From Novosphingobium sp. (GTDB lineage Bacteria > Pseudomonadota > Alphaproteobacteria > Sphingomonadales > Sphingomonadaceae), in NCBI RefSeq assembly GCF_027531025.1, contig NZ_JAPZQX010000008.1, positions 1-64,000 of the forward strand: a stretch of 64,000 bases of DNA, in the 5' to 3' direction. Position numbers and translations under genes: made by a program. Positions 44,983 through 54,520 of the stretch are shown piece by piece. The notes below the pieces were generated by a model. The model ran no database searches, had not been told where the DNA came from, and was given only the letters and a program-made list of their open reading frames with translations. The stretch's first letter is position 1. Each line of letters begins with the position of its first letter.

Positions 44983-45423
44983 ATGCCGATGCGGGACGAT
45001 CTCGACCGGATCATGGGGGTGATGCAGGCGGCCTTCGATCCCGCCTATGGCGAAGCCTGGACCCGCCGCCAGGTGGAAGACGCGCTGGTGGTGGGCAATT
45101 GCCACTATTGCCTGGCGCAGAGCGGGGGCGAGGCGGCCGGGTTCTATCTCTCGCGCCATGGCTACGAGGAAGAGGAACTGCTGCTGATCGCGGTGCACCC
45201 GCGCTTTCGTGGGCGCGGCTTTGGTCAGCAATTGCTCGACGATCTGGCCCAGCAGGCCGCCTTGCGTGGAGCGCGGCGCCTGTTGCTGGAAATGCGCCGC
45301 AACAACCCTGCCGAAGCACTTTATCGCCGCAACGGATTCGGCCCTATTGGCGAGCGACTTAACTACTATCGCACCCCATCGGGTGATCGACTTGATGCAA
45401 TTACCTTTGCGCGCGACCTGTAA
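44983..45423 (+). CDS. rimI: Ribosomal protein S18-alanine N-acetyltransferase
   Basis: This 146-residue GNAT protein carries LLIAVHPRFRGRGFGQQLLDDL, the acetyl-CoA-binding motif, and EMRRNNPAEALYRRNGFGPIGERLNYY, the RimI-type end. RimI acetylates the N-terminus of S18. The start at MPMRDDLDRIM is the first in-frame ATG after tsaB, which fits the usual tsaB-rimI order. Confidence 0.93.
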   Translation: MPMRDDLDRIMGVMQAAFDPAYGEAWTRRQVEDALVVGNCHYCLAQSGGEAAGFYLSRHGYEEEELLLIAVHPRFRGRGFGQQLLDDLAQQAALRGARRLLLEMRRNNPAEALYRRNGFGPIGERLNYYRTPSGDRLDAITFARDL

Positions 45424-45569
45424 ATAGGTCGCTTATCCAAGCAGTTGTAGACCAGTACAGTACCGCACTTGTTTTTATGACACAGAGCAAGTAACCGCCG
45501 ATTCGCGTCCCTGCAAAAGACGTCAATAACAATAAACTGGTCGCAGCAATTATTCGAAAGGAAGCGGAC
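45424..45569. promoter_or_regulatory. AT-rich promoter region of mucR
   Basis: This 146-bp gap is much richer in A and T than its neighbours, with several TA steps and partial inverted repeats (AATAACAATA and CAATTATT). MucR-type regulators bind AT-rich sites and commonly regulate themselves, so this may hold autoregulatory sites. Inference from composition. Confidence 0.4.
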
Positions 45570-46010
45570 ATGGAGATGCCCCAGTCCGACATGAATGAAA
45601 CCCTTATCACGCTGACTTCGGACATCGTTGCCGCGCATGTCAGCAACAACAACGTCTCGGTCGATGAAGTTACCGCCCTGATCAGCAAGGTCTATGGCGC
45701 GCTGGCGGGTCTTGGCCAGGCGGCTGCCCCGGTGGCGGAAGAAGCGCCCAAGCCGGCGGTTTCGGTCCGCGCCTCGGTCAAGCCGGAATACATCATCTGC
45801 CTTGAAGACGGCATGAAGCTGAAGATGCTGAAGCGCCACCTGATGACGCATTACAATATGACCCCGGACCAGTACCGCGCGCGCTGGAACCTGCCCGCGG
45901 ACTATCCGATGGTGGCCCCGGCCTATGCCGAAAAGCGTCGCGAACTGGCCAAGAAGATCGGCCTCGGCCGCAAGCCCGGCCAGAAGCGCGGCCGCAAGCC
46001 CAAGGCCTGA
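45570..46010 (+). CDS. mucR: Ros/MucR family transcription regulator
   Basis: This 146-residue protein has an acidic helical N-terminus (LTSDIVAAHVSNNNVSVDEVTALI), used for oligomerisation, and the prokaryotic zinc finger at ICLEDGMKLKMLKRHLMTHY, followed by MTPDQYRARWNLPADYPMVAP. The tail is basic (GRKPGQKRGRKPK). MucR proteins are H-NS-like silencers of exopolysaccharide, motility and cell-cycle genes. AAGGAAG precedes the ATG. Confidence 0.94.
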   Translation: MEMPQSDMNETLITLTSDIVAAHVSNNNVSVDEVTALISKVYGALAGLGQAAAPVAEEAPKPAVSVRASVKPEYIICLEDGMKLKMLKRHLMTHYNMTPDQYRARWNLPADYPMVAPAYAEKRRELAKKIGLGRKPGQKRGRKPKA

Positions 46011-46055
46011 TTGGCAGCCTGATTACTGTCATCGGCCGCTTGCGGTTGAAGAATC

Positions 46056-46092
46056 GTCCCGCCCGGTCCATACCCGGCGGGACATTTCATTT
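46056..46092 (+). terminator. Terminator after mucR
   Basis: GTCCCGCC (46056-46063) pairs with GGCGGGAC (46076-46083), followed by ATTTCATTT. It separates mucR from fur. Confidence 0.7.
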
Positions 46093-46113
46093 GTTGGCCA
46101 TTGCGGATTGAGC

Positions 46114-46536
46114 GTGCACCAGATCATCGACATCGAAGCGCTTTGCGCTGAACGCGGGCTTCGCATCACCGACCAGCGCCGCGTGATCGCCAAGGTGCTG
46201 TCCGAAAGCGACGACCATCCCGACGTGGAAAAGCTGCACGAGCGCGCCGTCGCGATCGATCCACGCATTTCGATCGCGACCGTCTATCGCACGGTTCGCC
46301 TGTTCGAAGAGGCCGGGATCCTTGACCGGCACGATTTCGGCGATGGCCGCGCCCGCTATGAGGCGGCGCCCGAGGCCCACCACGATCACCTGATCGATGT
46401 GGAAACCGGCAAGGTGATCGAATTCGTCGATCCCGAACTCGAAGCGCTCCAGCGCCAGATCGCCGAGAAGCTGGGCTATCGCCTGGTCGATCACCGGATG
46501 GAGCTTTACGGGGTGCGGCTCGGCCGCGAGGTCTAG
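46114..46536 (+). CDS. fur: Fur family iron-responsive regulator
   Basis: This 140-residue protein has the winged-helix domain (RGLRITDQRRVIAKVLSESDDHPDVEKLHERA) and ISIATVYRTVRLFEEAGILDRHDF, then HHDHLIDVETGKVIEF with metal-binding His residues. The CxxC zinc site of some Fur proteins is absent. Fur uses iron as a co-repressor. A GTG start (46114) is chosen as the first fitting the family N-terminus; an in-frame TTG at 46108 is possible. Confidence 0.9.
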   Translation: MHQIIDIEALCAERGLRITDQRRVIAKVLSESDDHPDVEKLHERAVAIDPRISIATVYRTVRLFEEAGILDRHDFGDGRARYEAAPEAHHDHLIDVETGKVIEFVDPELEALQRQIAEKLGYRLVDHRMELYGVRLGREV

Positions 46537-46545
46537 GCCAGGCCG

Positions 46546-47319
46546 ATGGCGCTTGCGCTCACCCAGCCACGCCGTCTTTCGGTGTTCGGCTGGCTGCGGG
46601 TTACCTTGCGCCTTTCCGCCATGCTGCTGCTCCTGCTGGCCTGCCTGCCAGCCTATTACGCCGTTGGCCTGCTGACCCGCCACAACCCGGTGCCGCGCCT
46701 GTTCCTGGCGGGGATCGGCTGGATCGCGGGCATGCGGCTGCGCAGCCAGGGGGAAAAGGCCCATCGCGGCGCCTTCCTGCTGGCCAATCATGTCAGCTGG
46801 CTCGATATCCCGGCCCTGGCCGCCACCACCGGCAGCGCCTTCATCGCGCATGATGGCCTCGCCTCGATGCCGCTGCTCAAATGGCTGTGCCAGATGAACG
46901 ACACGGTCTTCGTCGCCCGGCATGACCGCAAGAGCGTCGCCCGCCAGGTCGAGGATGTGCGCACCGCGATCCGCGATACCGGAGCGCTGACGATCTTTCC
47001 CGAAGGCACCACTAGCGATGGCACCGGGCTGCTGCCGTTCAAGTCCTCGTTGCTGTCGGCGCTGGAACCGCTCCCGCCGGGCGTTGCCGTACAGCCAGTG
47101 CTGCTCGATTTCGGCTCGGAAGCTGCCGACATAGCCTGGGTGGGCGAGGAGCACGGCCTCGACAATTTCCTGCGCCTGCTTGCCCGGCGACGGCCGATCA
47201 CGCTGACCGTTCATTTCCTGCCGGTCCTGCACGGGGCCGAGCTGACCAACCGCAAGACCATGGCCCAGGCATCGCGCGAGGCGATCCTGGGGCGCCTGGT
47301 GGCGTCGTCCCGGACTTGA
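46546..47319 (+). CDS. plsC: 1-Acyl-glycerol-3-phosphate acyltransferase family protein
   Basis: This 257-residue protein has a hydrophobic N-terminal stretch (MLLLLLACLPAYYAVGLL) and the acyltransferase motifs NHVSWLDIP (HX4D) and FPEGTTSDG. It makes phosphatidic acid or a related lipid at the inner membrane. Its last codons (SSRT-stop) come from a palindromic repeat that begins at 47304, so the ancestral C-terminus may have been different. Confidence 0.93.
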   Translation: MALALTQPRRLSVFGWLRVTLRLSAMLLLLLACLPAYYAVGLLTRHNPVPRLFLAGIGWIAGMRLRSQGEKAHRGAFLLANHVSWLDIPALAATTGSAFIAHDGLASMPLLKWLCQMNDTVFVARHDRKSVARQVEDVRTAIRDTGALTIFPEGTTSDGTGLLPFKSSLLSALEPLPPGVAVQPVLLDFGSEAADIAWVGEEHGLDNFLRLLARRRPITLTVHFLPVLHGAELTNRKTMAQASREAILGRLVASSRT

Positions 47320-47382
47320 TCCGGGATCGCTGGCCCCCTAGAGCCAGCGCCGCCAGCGATCCCGGGACAAGCCCGGGATGAC
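47304..47382. repeat. Palindromic repeat (REP-like) between plsC and miaB
   Basis: Two 30-base arms (47304-47333 and 47353-47382) match as inverted repeats at 26 positions around a 19-base loop. Each arm contains a smaller CCCGG-TTG-CCGGG palindrome. The sequence looks like a dispersed repetitive extragenic element of sphingomonads. The left arm encodes the end of plsC; the right arm ends 10 bp before miaB and partly overlaps its ribosome binding site. Confidence 0.8.
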
Positions 47383-47391
47383 GGAGTTACC

Positions 47392-48714
47392 ATGCGCCCC
47401 ACCCCGCCCCCCCGGACCTATCGCGTCAAGAGCTTCGGCTGCCAGATGAACGTCTATGACGGCGAACGCATGGCCGAGCTGCTGGGCGAACAGGGCATCA
47501 TGCCCGCGCCGGAAGGCGAGGAGGCCGACCTCGTGGTGCTCAACACCTGCCACATCCGGGAAAAGGCCGCTGAGAAGGTCTATTCCGATATCGGTCGCTT
47601 GCGGCGCGAGGATGGCACATCGCCCTTGATCGCGGTGGCTGGCTGCGTGGCCCAGGCCGAGGGCGACGAGATCATGAAGCGCGCGCCCGCCGTCAGCATG
47701 GTGGTTGGCCCGCAGGCCTATCACCGGCTTCCGGCGATGATTGCCGAGGCCGTCGAAGGCCGCCGCGCAGTCGATACCGACATGCCGGCCGAAACCAAGT
47801 TCGATGTCCTCCCCGCCCGGCGCAAGGTGGGGCCGAGCGCCTTCCTGACCGTGCAGGAAGGCTGCGACAAGTTCTGCACCTATTGCGTGGTCCCTTATAC
47901 CCGCGGTGCCGAAGTATCGCGGCCGTTCAGTGATCTGGTGACCGAAGCGCACAAGCTGGTCGAGGCCGGCGCGCGCGAGATCACCCTGCTGGGCCAGAAC
48001 GTGAATGCATGGAGAGACGACAGCAACCGGGGCCTGGAAAAGCTGATCGAGGCGCTGGCCGCGATCCCCCAGCTGGCGCGCATCCGCTATACCACCAGCC
48101 ACCCGAACGACATGACACCAGGGTTACTCGAGGCACACCGCGATGTACCCAAGCTGATGCCATTCCTGCACTTGCCGGTGCAAGCGGGGAACGACCGGGT
48201 GCTCAAGGCGATGAACCGCAGCCACACGGCGGAAAACTACCTGCGCATCCTCGACGAGGTGCGCGCCATGCGCCCCGACATCGCCCTGTCGGGCGATTTC
48301 ATCGTCGGCTTCCCGGGCGAGACCGACGTCGAGTTCGAGGATACCCTGCGGCTCGCCGAGCAGGTCGGCTATGCCCAGTGCTTCAGCTTCAAGTATTCGG
48401 CCCGCCCCGGCACCCCGGCCGCGACAATGGACGGCCAGGTCCCGGTCGAAGTGATGGACGAGCGGCTGCAGCGGCTCCAGGCCGTGCTTAACGCCAGCCA
48501 GCTGGCCTTCAACCAGGCCTCGGTCGGCCAGCGCTGCACCGTACTGGTCGAACGCAAGGGCAAGCACCCCGGGCAGTGGCTGGGCAAGTCGCCCTGGCTG
48601 CAATCGGTCCACTTCACCGGCGAGGCGGAAATCGGCGATCTGGTGGAAGTGGAACTGACCGAGGCCGGTCCCAATTCGCTGGGCGCGCGGCTGGTGGCCA
48701 CGGCACCAGCCTGA
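47392..48714 (+). CDS. miaB: tRNA 2-methylthio-N6-isopentenyladenosine synthase
   Basis: MiaB is a radical-SAM methylthiotransferase acting on A37 of tRNAs. The 440-residue protein has the N-terminal MTTase domain ([31 protein letters not shown]), the radical-[18 protein letters not shown] and a C-terminal TRAM domain ([13 protein letters not shown]). All expected cysteines are present. Confidence 0.97.
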   Translation: MRPTPPPRTYRVKSFGCQMNVYDGERMAELLGEQGIMPAPEGEEADLVVLNTCHIREKAAEKVYSDIGRLRREDGTSPLIAVAGCVAQAEGDEIMKRAPAVSMVVGPQAYHRLPAMIAEAVEGRRAVDTDMPAETKFDVLPARRKVGPSAFLTVQEGCDKFCTYCVVPYTRGAEVSRPFSDLVTEAHKLVEAGAREITLLGQNVNAWRDDSNRGLEKLIEALAAIPQLARIRYTTSHPNDMTPGLLEAHRDVPKLMPFLHLPVQAGNDRVLKAMNRSHTAENYLRILDEVRAMRPDIALSGDFIVGFPGETDVEFEDTLRLAEQVGYAQCFSFKYSARPGTPAATMDGQVPVEVMDERLQRLQAVLNASQLAFNQASVGQRCTVLVERKGKHPGQWLGKSPWLQSVHFTGEAEIGDLVEVELTEAGPNSLGARLVATAPA

Positions 48715-48728
48715 TTTCCGGCCAGCCG

Positions 48729-49634
48729 CTAATCCTTTTTCTCCGCAGTCTGGTGCAGATAGGCGGAGCGGACGGCGTCGGGCATCTTGGTGTGATCGGC
48801 GCCCTCGCCCAGCCGGTACAGCCCGCCAAGATAGGCCCGGTCAAAGTCTGTCAGTTCCTCTGGCGCTCCTGACTCGGCGGCGAACAGCGACAGGATGGTC
48901 GGCATCGCCGGATCGAATTCGGCCTGATCATATGTCGAGGCGAGGACGCGCATCGTTGCATAGTCAGCCAGTTGCGCCAGGGTGCGGCGGCCGACCAGTT
49001 TGCGGTCGAACACCACCAGCGAACCGGTCATGTCCACGCGGATGGTCGATCCCAGGCGACTGGCCTTCCACTGCTGGTTAACCTCATACTCGCTCCCGTC
49101 CGGCATCCGGGCCACCGGTATCGCCCGCCCGTCAACGCCCTTTGTCTCGGTCGCATGCCAGACCTGGACGGCGTTGGAGCCCTTGAAGATCCGGTCGATC
49201 TCGTGCTGCTTGAGCGAGACGAACATGGCCGGATCCCGCTTGCGCAGGGCCTCCACCTGCTTGCGACTGTCATTGGTGAAACCGATCCAGACATTCGGCG
49301 AGCAGCCCGCCGGGGCGACCCGCAGGTTCAGGCTGCGCACGTTGTCCATCACCCGTTCGGCCAGCGCCTGACCATAGGCGGCAGGCAGGCCGAACACCTT
49401 GACGCAGACCGGCAGGTAATGGCGGGCGAGCGGCTTGCCGGGCGGGGCCGGCTGGGTAATCGCGTGGGCCTGGGCAGCGGCGGCCTTGGCCTGGACCTCA
49501 CGTTCGGCGCTGACGACGATTTCGCCGCTGTTATCCGTCCCGCCGTTTTCCAGGCTCAATGCCGGGCTGGTGAGGCCAGCACAGGCAGCCACCAGCAGCG
49601 GGCGCATGGCGAGGCGGAAAGACCGAAAAAGCAT
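48729..49634 (-). CDS. Conserved exported protein of unknown function
   Basis: This 301-residue protein has a signal peptide (RLAMRPLLVAACAGLTSPALS) and an exported domain with two Cys residues in VCVKVFGLP and APAGCSPNVWIGF, likely a disulfide, and an IRVDMTGSLVVFDRKLVG stretch. The N-terminal portion after the signal is low-complexity Ala/Gln. I do not recognise the family. It converges on miaB and diverges from phoH. Confidence 0.65.
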   Translation of the reverse strand: MLFRSFRLAMRPLLVAACAGLTSPALSLENGGTDNSGEIVVSAEREVQAKAAAAQAHAITQPAPPGKPLARHYLPVCVKVFGLPAAYGQALAERVMDNVRSLNLRVAPAGCSPNVWIGFTNDSRKQVEALRKRDPAMFVSLKQHEIDRIFKGSNAVQVWHATETKGVDGRAIPVARMPDGSEYEVNQQWKASRLGSTIRVDMTGSLVVFDRKLVGRRTLAQLADYATMRVLASTYDQAEFDPAMPTILSLFAAESGAPEELTDFDRAYLGGLYRLGEGADHTKMPDAVRSAYLHQTAEKKD

Positions 49635-49849
49635 TGGGTTGCTCCGAGAAGGCCGGAAGAGACCTACCACAGCGGATCGGCACGTCCAGACACCGGTACA
49701 ATCGCCGCCCTGGGGCACCCTGGCCCGCTTGCCGCAGCGGTTTTCCACCGCCTGTCATCGCCTTGTCGCTTGCGCGCGGCAAGGCTGGGCCTATCGTTTC
49801 GACTCGGCCAACCAGTGGCCCGCAACGAAAGGAGCACACCGCCCCCTTT

Positions 49850-50884
49850 ATGGCTCGCAAACCCGCCCGCGCCCATGACGATAGCCGCGATCATCTGGCG
49901 CCCACCCGCCTCCACACGCCCCGCCGCGCGCGGACCGAGCTGGAGTTTGAGGAAGCCACGATCCTTGGCGCACTGTTCGGGCAGTTCGATGCCAACCTGG
50001 TGCAGATCGAGAACCGGCTGGGGGTGTACATTTCGGCGCGCGGCAACCGGGCCCAGATCGAAGGGCCGGAAGATGCCGTAGCCCGCGCCCGCGACGTGCT
50101 GAAAGGCATGCACCAGCGGCTGCTGCAGGGGCAGGAACTGGATGCCGGCGCGATCGAATCGCTGATCTCGATGTCGGCCGAACCGACGCTGGAAGGGATC
50201 ATATCGGGCGATGGCGAAACCCCGCCGATCATGATCCGTACCCGCAAGAAAACCATCGTGCCGCGCAGCGCCACGCAGATCGAATACATGCGCGCGTTGG
50301 CCAGCCGCGACGTGATCTTCGCGCTGGGCCCGGCCGGCACCGGCAAGACCTATGTCGCCGTGGCCCAGGCCGTGTCGCAGCTGATCACCGGATCGGTCCA
50401 ACGCCTGATCCTGTCGCGCCCGGCGGTCGAGGCCGGCGAGCGGCTGGGCTTCCTGCCCGGCGACATGAAGGACAAGGTCGATCCCTATCTGCGTCCGCTC
50501 TACGATGCGCTGTATGACTGCATGCCGCCCGAACAGGTCGAGCGGCGGCTGGCCTCGGGCGAGATCGAGATCGCGCCGATCGCCTTCATGCGCGGCCGCA
50601 CCCTGGCGGAAAGCTTCATTATCCTCGACGAGGCCCAGAATACCACGCCCGCCCAAATGAAGATGTTCCTCACCCGCTTCGGCCAGAACAGCCGGATGGT
50701 GATCTGCGGCGACCCCAACCAGGTCGATATCCCCGGCGGCCCGCAGATGAGCGGGCTTAACGACGCGGTGGGGCGGCTGGAGGGGATCGACGGCATCGCC
50801 GTCACCCGCTTCACCAGCGCCGACGTGGTCCGCCACCCGATCGTTGGCCGGATCGTCGAGGCTTACGAGGGCAAGCACGGCTAA
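49850..50884 (+). CDS. phoH: PhoH family ATPase
   Basis: This 344-residue PhoH-like protein has a Walker [15 protein letters not shown] near residue 160 and Walker [13 protein letters not shown]. Its N-terminal domain carries [21 protein letters not shown]. PhoH proteins are RNA-linked ATPases commonly encoded upstream of ybeY, as here. The AAAGGAG sequence lies an unusual 15 bases before the ATG; no nearer start exists. Confidence 0.93.
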   Translation: MARKPARAHDDSRDHLAPTRLHTPRRARTELEFEEATILGALFGQFDANLVQIENRLGVYISARGNRAQIEGPEDAVARARDVLKGMHQRLLQGQELDAGAIESLISMSAEPTLEGIISGDGETPPIMIRTRKKTIVPRSATQIEYMRALASRDVIFALGPAGTGKTYVAVAQAVSQLITGSVQRLILSRPAVEAGERLGFLPGDMKDKVDPYLRPLYDALYDCMPPEQVERRLASGEIEIAPIAFMRGRTLAESFIILDEAQNTTPAQMKMFLTRFGQNSRMVICGDPNQVDIPGGPQMSGLNDAVGRLEGIDGIAVTRFTSADVVRHPIVGRIVEAYEGKHG

Positions 50885-50924
50885 ACCGCTCGACTCGCTA
50901 TCAGCCCGAAGGCATTGGGACGCG

Positions 50925-51443
50925 GTGGAACTGGAAATCGCCATTGAGGCCCCGTGGCCTGACACCGCCGATTGGGAGGCACTGGCCGAACGCGCCGCTG
51001 CCGCGCTGGCTGGGGTCGCCCCAGAACTCGCCAACCCGCGCCTGTCCGCCAGCCTGCTGTTTTCCGACGATGCCGAGGTTCACGAGCTGAACCGCGAATG
51101 GCGCGGCAAGGACAAGCCGACCAACGTGCTGTCATTCCCCATGCTGGAGCGTGAGGATCTGCTTGCCCTTGCCCCGGATGGCCCGCCGGAACTGCTCGGC
51201 GATATCGCCCTGGCTCTGGAAACCTGCGCGCTTGAGGCGGCCGACAAGGGCGTGCCGCTGGAGCATCACGCCGCGCACCTCATCATCCATGGCCTGCTTC
51301 ACCTGGCCGGGCACGACCACGTACATTCCGACGCCGAAGCCGCCGCGATGGAAGCGCTGGAAATCAAGGCTCTTGCGCAGATGGGCATTGCCGACCCATA
51401 TGGGGACCGCGATCCACTGACCGGATCGCCAACAGGGAACTGA
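50925..51443 (+). CDS. ybeY: Endoribonuclease YbeY
   Basis: YbeY is a zinc RNase for 16S rRNA maturation and ribosome quality control. The 172-residue protein has the HGLLHLAGHDH zinc motif near residue 115, with KDKPTNVLSFP and LGDIALALE before it. A GTG start at 50925 gives MELEIAIEAPW; the ribosome binding site is weak, and the gene lies 40 bp after phoH. Confidence 0.93.
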   Translation: MELEIAIEAPWPDTADWEALAERAAAALAGVAPELANPRLSASLLFSDDAEVHELNREWRGKDKPTNVLSFPMLEREDLLALAPDGPPELLGDIALALETCALEAADKGVPLEHHAAHLIIHGLLHLAGHDHVHSDAEAAAMEALEIKALAQMGIADPYGDRDPLTGSPTGN

Positions 51444-51451
51444 CCAAGACC

Positions 51452-52351
51452 ATGCCCGAGGGCAATTCCGGAGACGGGGAGAGTAGGCGCTCCGCCTGGC
51501 GCGCCATCAAGCGCTTTTTCGAACGGGTCGACGGCGGCGATCAATCGCTGCGCGCCCAGCTGGAAGAAGCAATCGACGAGCATGAGGACGATGACGGCCG
51601 CAGCGAGGCGGGCGATCTGTCCGCGCTTGAGCGCGACATGCTGCGCAACCTGCTGCACTTTTCAGAGAACGACGCCGACGACGTGGCCATCCCGCGCGGC
51701 GAGATCATCGCTGTGCCCGAAACCGCCAGCTGGGACGAAGTCGTCAGCGCCTTTGCCGAGCACGGTCATTCGCGCATGCCGGTCTACCGCGACAGCCTCG
51801 ACGAGATCGTCGGCATGGTGCTGATCAAGGACGTGTTCAAGCACCTGGCCAGCGGCAAGCCGCCGAAGGACTGGACCAGCCTGCTGCGCCAGCCGCTCTA
51901 CGTCCCGCAGGCGCGCGGCGCGCTGGATGTGCTCAACGACATGCGCGCATCACGCGTCCACCTGGCCGTGGTGATCGACGAGTATTCCGGCACCGACGGG
52001 ATCATCACCATCGAGGACCTGGTCGAGGAAATCATCGGCGAGATCGAGGACGAGCACGACGACGCGCCGACCGAACTGCTGGTGCCGCTGGACGGCGGCA
52101 TGTGGGAAGCCGATGCCCGCGCCGAGCTGGACGATGTCGCCGAAGCGATCGATCCGCGCCTCGCCGAGGTGGAAGAAGACGTCGACACGCTGGGCGGCCT
52201 CGCGTTCCTGCTGGCCGAGGCCGTGCCGCCGGTCGGGGCCATGCTGGACCATGCCAGCGGCTGGAAGCTGGAAGTGATTGCGGGCAACGAAAAGCATGTT
52301 ACCCGTCTGCGACTGCATCCGCCCGCTCCCCAGGACGAATCCGAAGACTGA
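51452..52351 (+). CDS. CorC/HlyC-type CBS-domain protein
   Basis: This 299-residue protein lacks the membrane DUF21 domain and starts with an acidic N-terminus, then two CBS domains (IPRGEIIAVPETASWDEVVSAFAEHGHSRMPV and LAVVIDEYSGTDGIITIEDLVEEIIGEI) and the CorC_HlyC domain (DGGMWEADARAELDDVAEAI). These proteins are linked to magnesium and cobalt efflux. It is the last gene of the miaB-phoH-ybeY-corC block; lnt, the usual next gene, is not here. Confidence 0.93.
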   Translation: MPEGNSGDGESRRSAWRAIKRFFERVDGGDQSLRAQLEEAIDEHEDDDGRSEAGDLSALERDMLRNLLHFSENDADDVAIPRGEIIAVPETASWDEVVSAFAEHGHSRMPVYRDSLDEIVGMVLIKDVFKHLASGKPPKDWTSLLRQPLYVPQARGALDVLNDMRASRVHLAVVIDEYSGTDGIITIEDLVEEIIGEIEDEHDDAPTELLVPLDGGMWEADARAELDDVAEAIDPRLAEVEEDVDTLGGLAFLLAEAVPPVGAMLDHASGWKLEVIAGNEKHVTRLRLHPPAPQDESED

Positions 52352-52357
52352 CCTGCA

Positions 52358-53242
52358 ATGGCCATTCGCCGCCTTCCCCCGCTTCGTGCGATCGAAGCCT
52401 TCGTGCGCATCGTCCGTCTGGGTTCCGCCCGGGCGGCAGCGGACGAGCTGGGGCTCAGCCCCTCGGCCCTGTCGCGCCGGGTCTCCGCACTGGAGGAGTT
52501 CATCGGCAAGCGGCTGTTCACCCGCCAGCACCAGGCGATGAAGCTGACCGACGATGGCAGCGCCTTTTACAATGCGGTCGCGCCAAAATTCGATGAACTG
52601 GCCGCCGCCGTCGAAGGCCAAGTGGAGGACAGCCGGGTGCTGCGCCTGCACCTGGGGGTCCTGCCGCTGTTCGGCAGCCAACGGCTGTTCCCGCGCCTGC
52701 CCGAACTGCGCAAGGCCCAGCCGCGCCTGCACATCGATTTCGACACCAGCCCGCACCTCGAAACCCGGGTCGGCGATACGCTGGATGCCGCCTTCATCCT
52801 CTCCCCCCAGCCCGATCCATCGTTCCATGCGGTGCGGCTGGATGAGAACAAGGTCTACGCGATCACTTCACGCGTGCTCGCGGACGAGATCGGCCCCCAG
52901 CCCGACCGCGAGGTGCTGTCGCGCCAGACCTTCCTGATCCACAACGAACTGCCGGACAGTTTCGTTGCCTGGAAGCAGGCGCTGGGCATGCCGGACCTCG
53001 ATCCGATGGCGATCGACCATTACGATTCGGGCCAGCTGCTGCTCGAAGCGGCGGCACAGGGGCTGGGCATCGCGATCATGCACGATGCCCACTTCGACCG
53101 CGCCCACGATGGCCGGATCGCGCGGCTTTACGACATCGAGGTCAAGAGCCCCTATTCCTACTGGTTCGTGTGCAAACCCCACGCGCTGGATGTGCGGTCG
53201 GTGCGGATCTTCCACGATTGGGTGGTGCAGGCCGGGCTGTAG
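52358..53242 (+). CDS. LysR family transcription regulator
   Basis: This 294-residue protein has an N-terminal winged helix (LPPLRAIEAFVRIVRLGSARAAADELGLSPSALSRRVSALEE) resembling GcvA-type regulators and a substrate-binding domain (HLGVLPLFGSQRLFPRLPELRK). The target genes are unknown; it starts 6 bp after corC on the same strand. Confidence 0.92.
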   Translation: MAIRRLPPLRAIEAFVRIVRLGSARAAADELGLSPSALSRRVSALEEFIGKRLFTRQHQAMKLTDDGSAFYNAVAPKFDELAAAVEGQVEDSRVLRLHLGVLPLFGSQRLFPRLPELRKAQPRLHIDFDTSPHLETRVGDTLDAAFILSPQPDPSFHAVRLDENKVYAITSRVLADEIGPQPDREVLSRQTFLIHNELPDSFVAWKQALGMPDLDPMAIDHYDSGQLLLEAAAQGLGIAIMHDAHFDRAHDGRIARLYDIEVKSPYSYWFVCKPHALDVRSVRIFHDWVVQAGL

Positions 53243-53257
53243 CGGCACAATCGCGGA

Positions 53258-53971
53258 ATGAACCGCCGATTCGTCCTGCTCGCCCTAGTTGCGCTTGCCC
53301 TGCCGGCCCAGGCCGCAGAGCGCGACAAGTTCAGCTCTTATCCCAAGGGAGCAAAGCCCGGCTCCTCCCGCCAGGCCCTACCCCCTGCGCCCGCCCCGCT
53401 GGGCGATACGGTCCGCGTGGCGCTGGTCACTGCTCTTGGCACGATCGAGCTGGAGCTGGACAACAAGCGCGCACCGATCACCACGCAAAACTTCGTGCGC
53501 TATGTCGATCTGAAGAAGTTTGACGGGATCGCCTTTTACCGGGCGCTGCGGCTGCCCTGGGGCGATCCGCCCAGCGGGCTGATCCAGGCGGGATTGCAGG
53601 GCCATCCGCTGAAAGTGCTGAAGCCGATCGCACATGAGCCGACCAGCCAGACCGGCATCCTGCACAAGGCCGGGACCATTTCGATGGCGCGCCATGCCCC
53701 CGGCACAGCCACGGCCGACTGGTCGATCATGCTCTCCGACCAGCCGAGCCTTGATGCGGATCCGAAGGCCGCCGATCCCGACCAGCAGGCCGGCTTTGCC
53801 GCTTTCGGCCGGGTTTCGGCCGGGATGGACGTGGTTCGCAAGATCTGGGACGCGCCGCTATCGCCAACGCTGGGCGAAGGGCCGCTCAAGGGCCAGATGC
53901 TGGACCCGCCGGTAAAGATTATCAGCGCGCGGCGGATCGCCGATCCGCCGGCGCCAAAACCGGTGCCTTAG
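53258..53971 (+). CDS. Exported cyclophilin-type prolyl isomerase
   Basis: This 237-residue protein has a signal peptide (RRFVLLALVALALPAQAA) and a cyclophilin domain: LGTIELELDNKRAPITTQNFVRYVDLKKFDGIAFYR, and QTGILHKAGTISMARHAPGTATADWSIML. It should act on periplasmic proteins. It differs from the canonical cyclophilins in several active-site residues, for example HKAGTISMAR for the usual GxxxMAN, so activity is uncertain. Convergent with a second cyclophilin gene. Confidence 0.88.
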   Translation: MNRRFVLLALVALALPAQAAERDKFSSYPKGAKPGSSRQALPPAPAPLGDTVRVALVTALGTIELELDNKRAPITTQNFVRYVDLKKFDGIAFYRALRLPWGDPPSGLIQAGLQGHPLKVLKPIAHEPTSQTGILHKAGTISMARHAPGTATADWSIMLSDQPSLDADPKAADPDQQAGFAAFGRVSAGMDVVRKIWDAPLSPTLGEGPLKGQMLDPPVKIISARRIADPPAPKPVP

Positions 53972-54414
53972 GCCACGGTCGCCTTGCGGATCACGCCGGG
54001 CTCGCGCGGCGGCTCGCCCTTGGGCAGGGCATCGATGTGTTCCATACCTTCGATCACCTGGCCCCAGACGGTGTACTGGCGATCGAGGAAGGTCGCATCG
54101 TCGAAGCAGATGAAGAACTGGCTGTTGGCCGAGTGCGGATAAGAGGTTCGGGCCATCGAGCAGACGCCGCGCACGTGCGGTTCGTCGTTGAATTCGGCCT
54201 GCAGGTCGGGCTTGTCCGAACCGCCCATGCCGGTGCCCTGGGGGCAGCCGCCCTGGGCCATGAAGCCGGGGATCACGCGGTGAAACTTCACCCCGTCGTA
54301 AAAGCCTTCGCTGGCCAGCTCGACGATCCGGGCCACGTGGCCGGGGGCCAGGTCCGGGCGCAGCTTGATCACGACATCGCCGCTATCGAGCGACAGGGTA
54401 AGGGTATCAGCCAT
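53968..54414 (-). CDS. ppiB: Cytoplasmic peptidyl-prolyl isomerase (PpiB-like)
   Basis: This 148-residue cyclophilin has no signal peptide and keeps the core motifs YDGVKFHRVIPGFMAQGGCPQG, VCSMARTSYPHSANSQFFI and FLDRQYTVWGQVIEGMEHID, with the catalytic FHRVIPGF Arg. It catalyses proline cis-trans isomerisation in folding. The stop overlaps that of the exported cyclophilin gene on the other strand. Confidence 0.95.
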   Translation of the reverse strand: MADTLTLSLDSGDVVIKLRPDLAPGHVARIVELASEGFYDGVKFHRVIPGFMAQGGCPQGTGMGGSDKPDLQAEFNDEPHVRGVCSMARTSYPHSANSQFFICFDDATFLDRQYTVWGQVIEGMEHIDALPKGEPPREPGVIRKATVA

Positions 54415-54520
54415 GGGAATCTCCTGTAGTTCGGGCCCGATATAGGCTGCGGCGAGACAAAGTCACGCCCCGGAAACGCGGCGGGTTGCAAATGTTGTCG
54501 ACCAGCCTAGACCGACCGGA

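Noticed and set aside
54415..54520. Magnesium riboswitch before mgtE
   Set aside because: The gap is only 106 bp and shows no M-box or ykkC-like conserved blocks.
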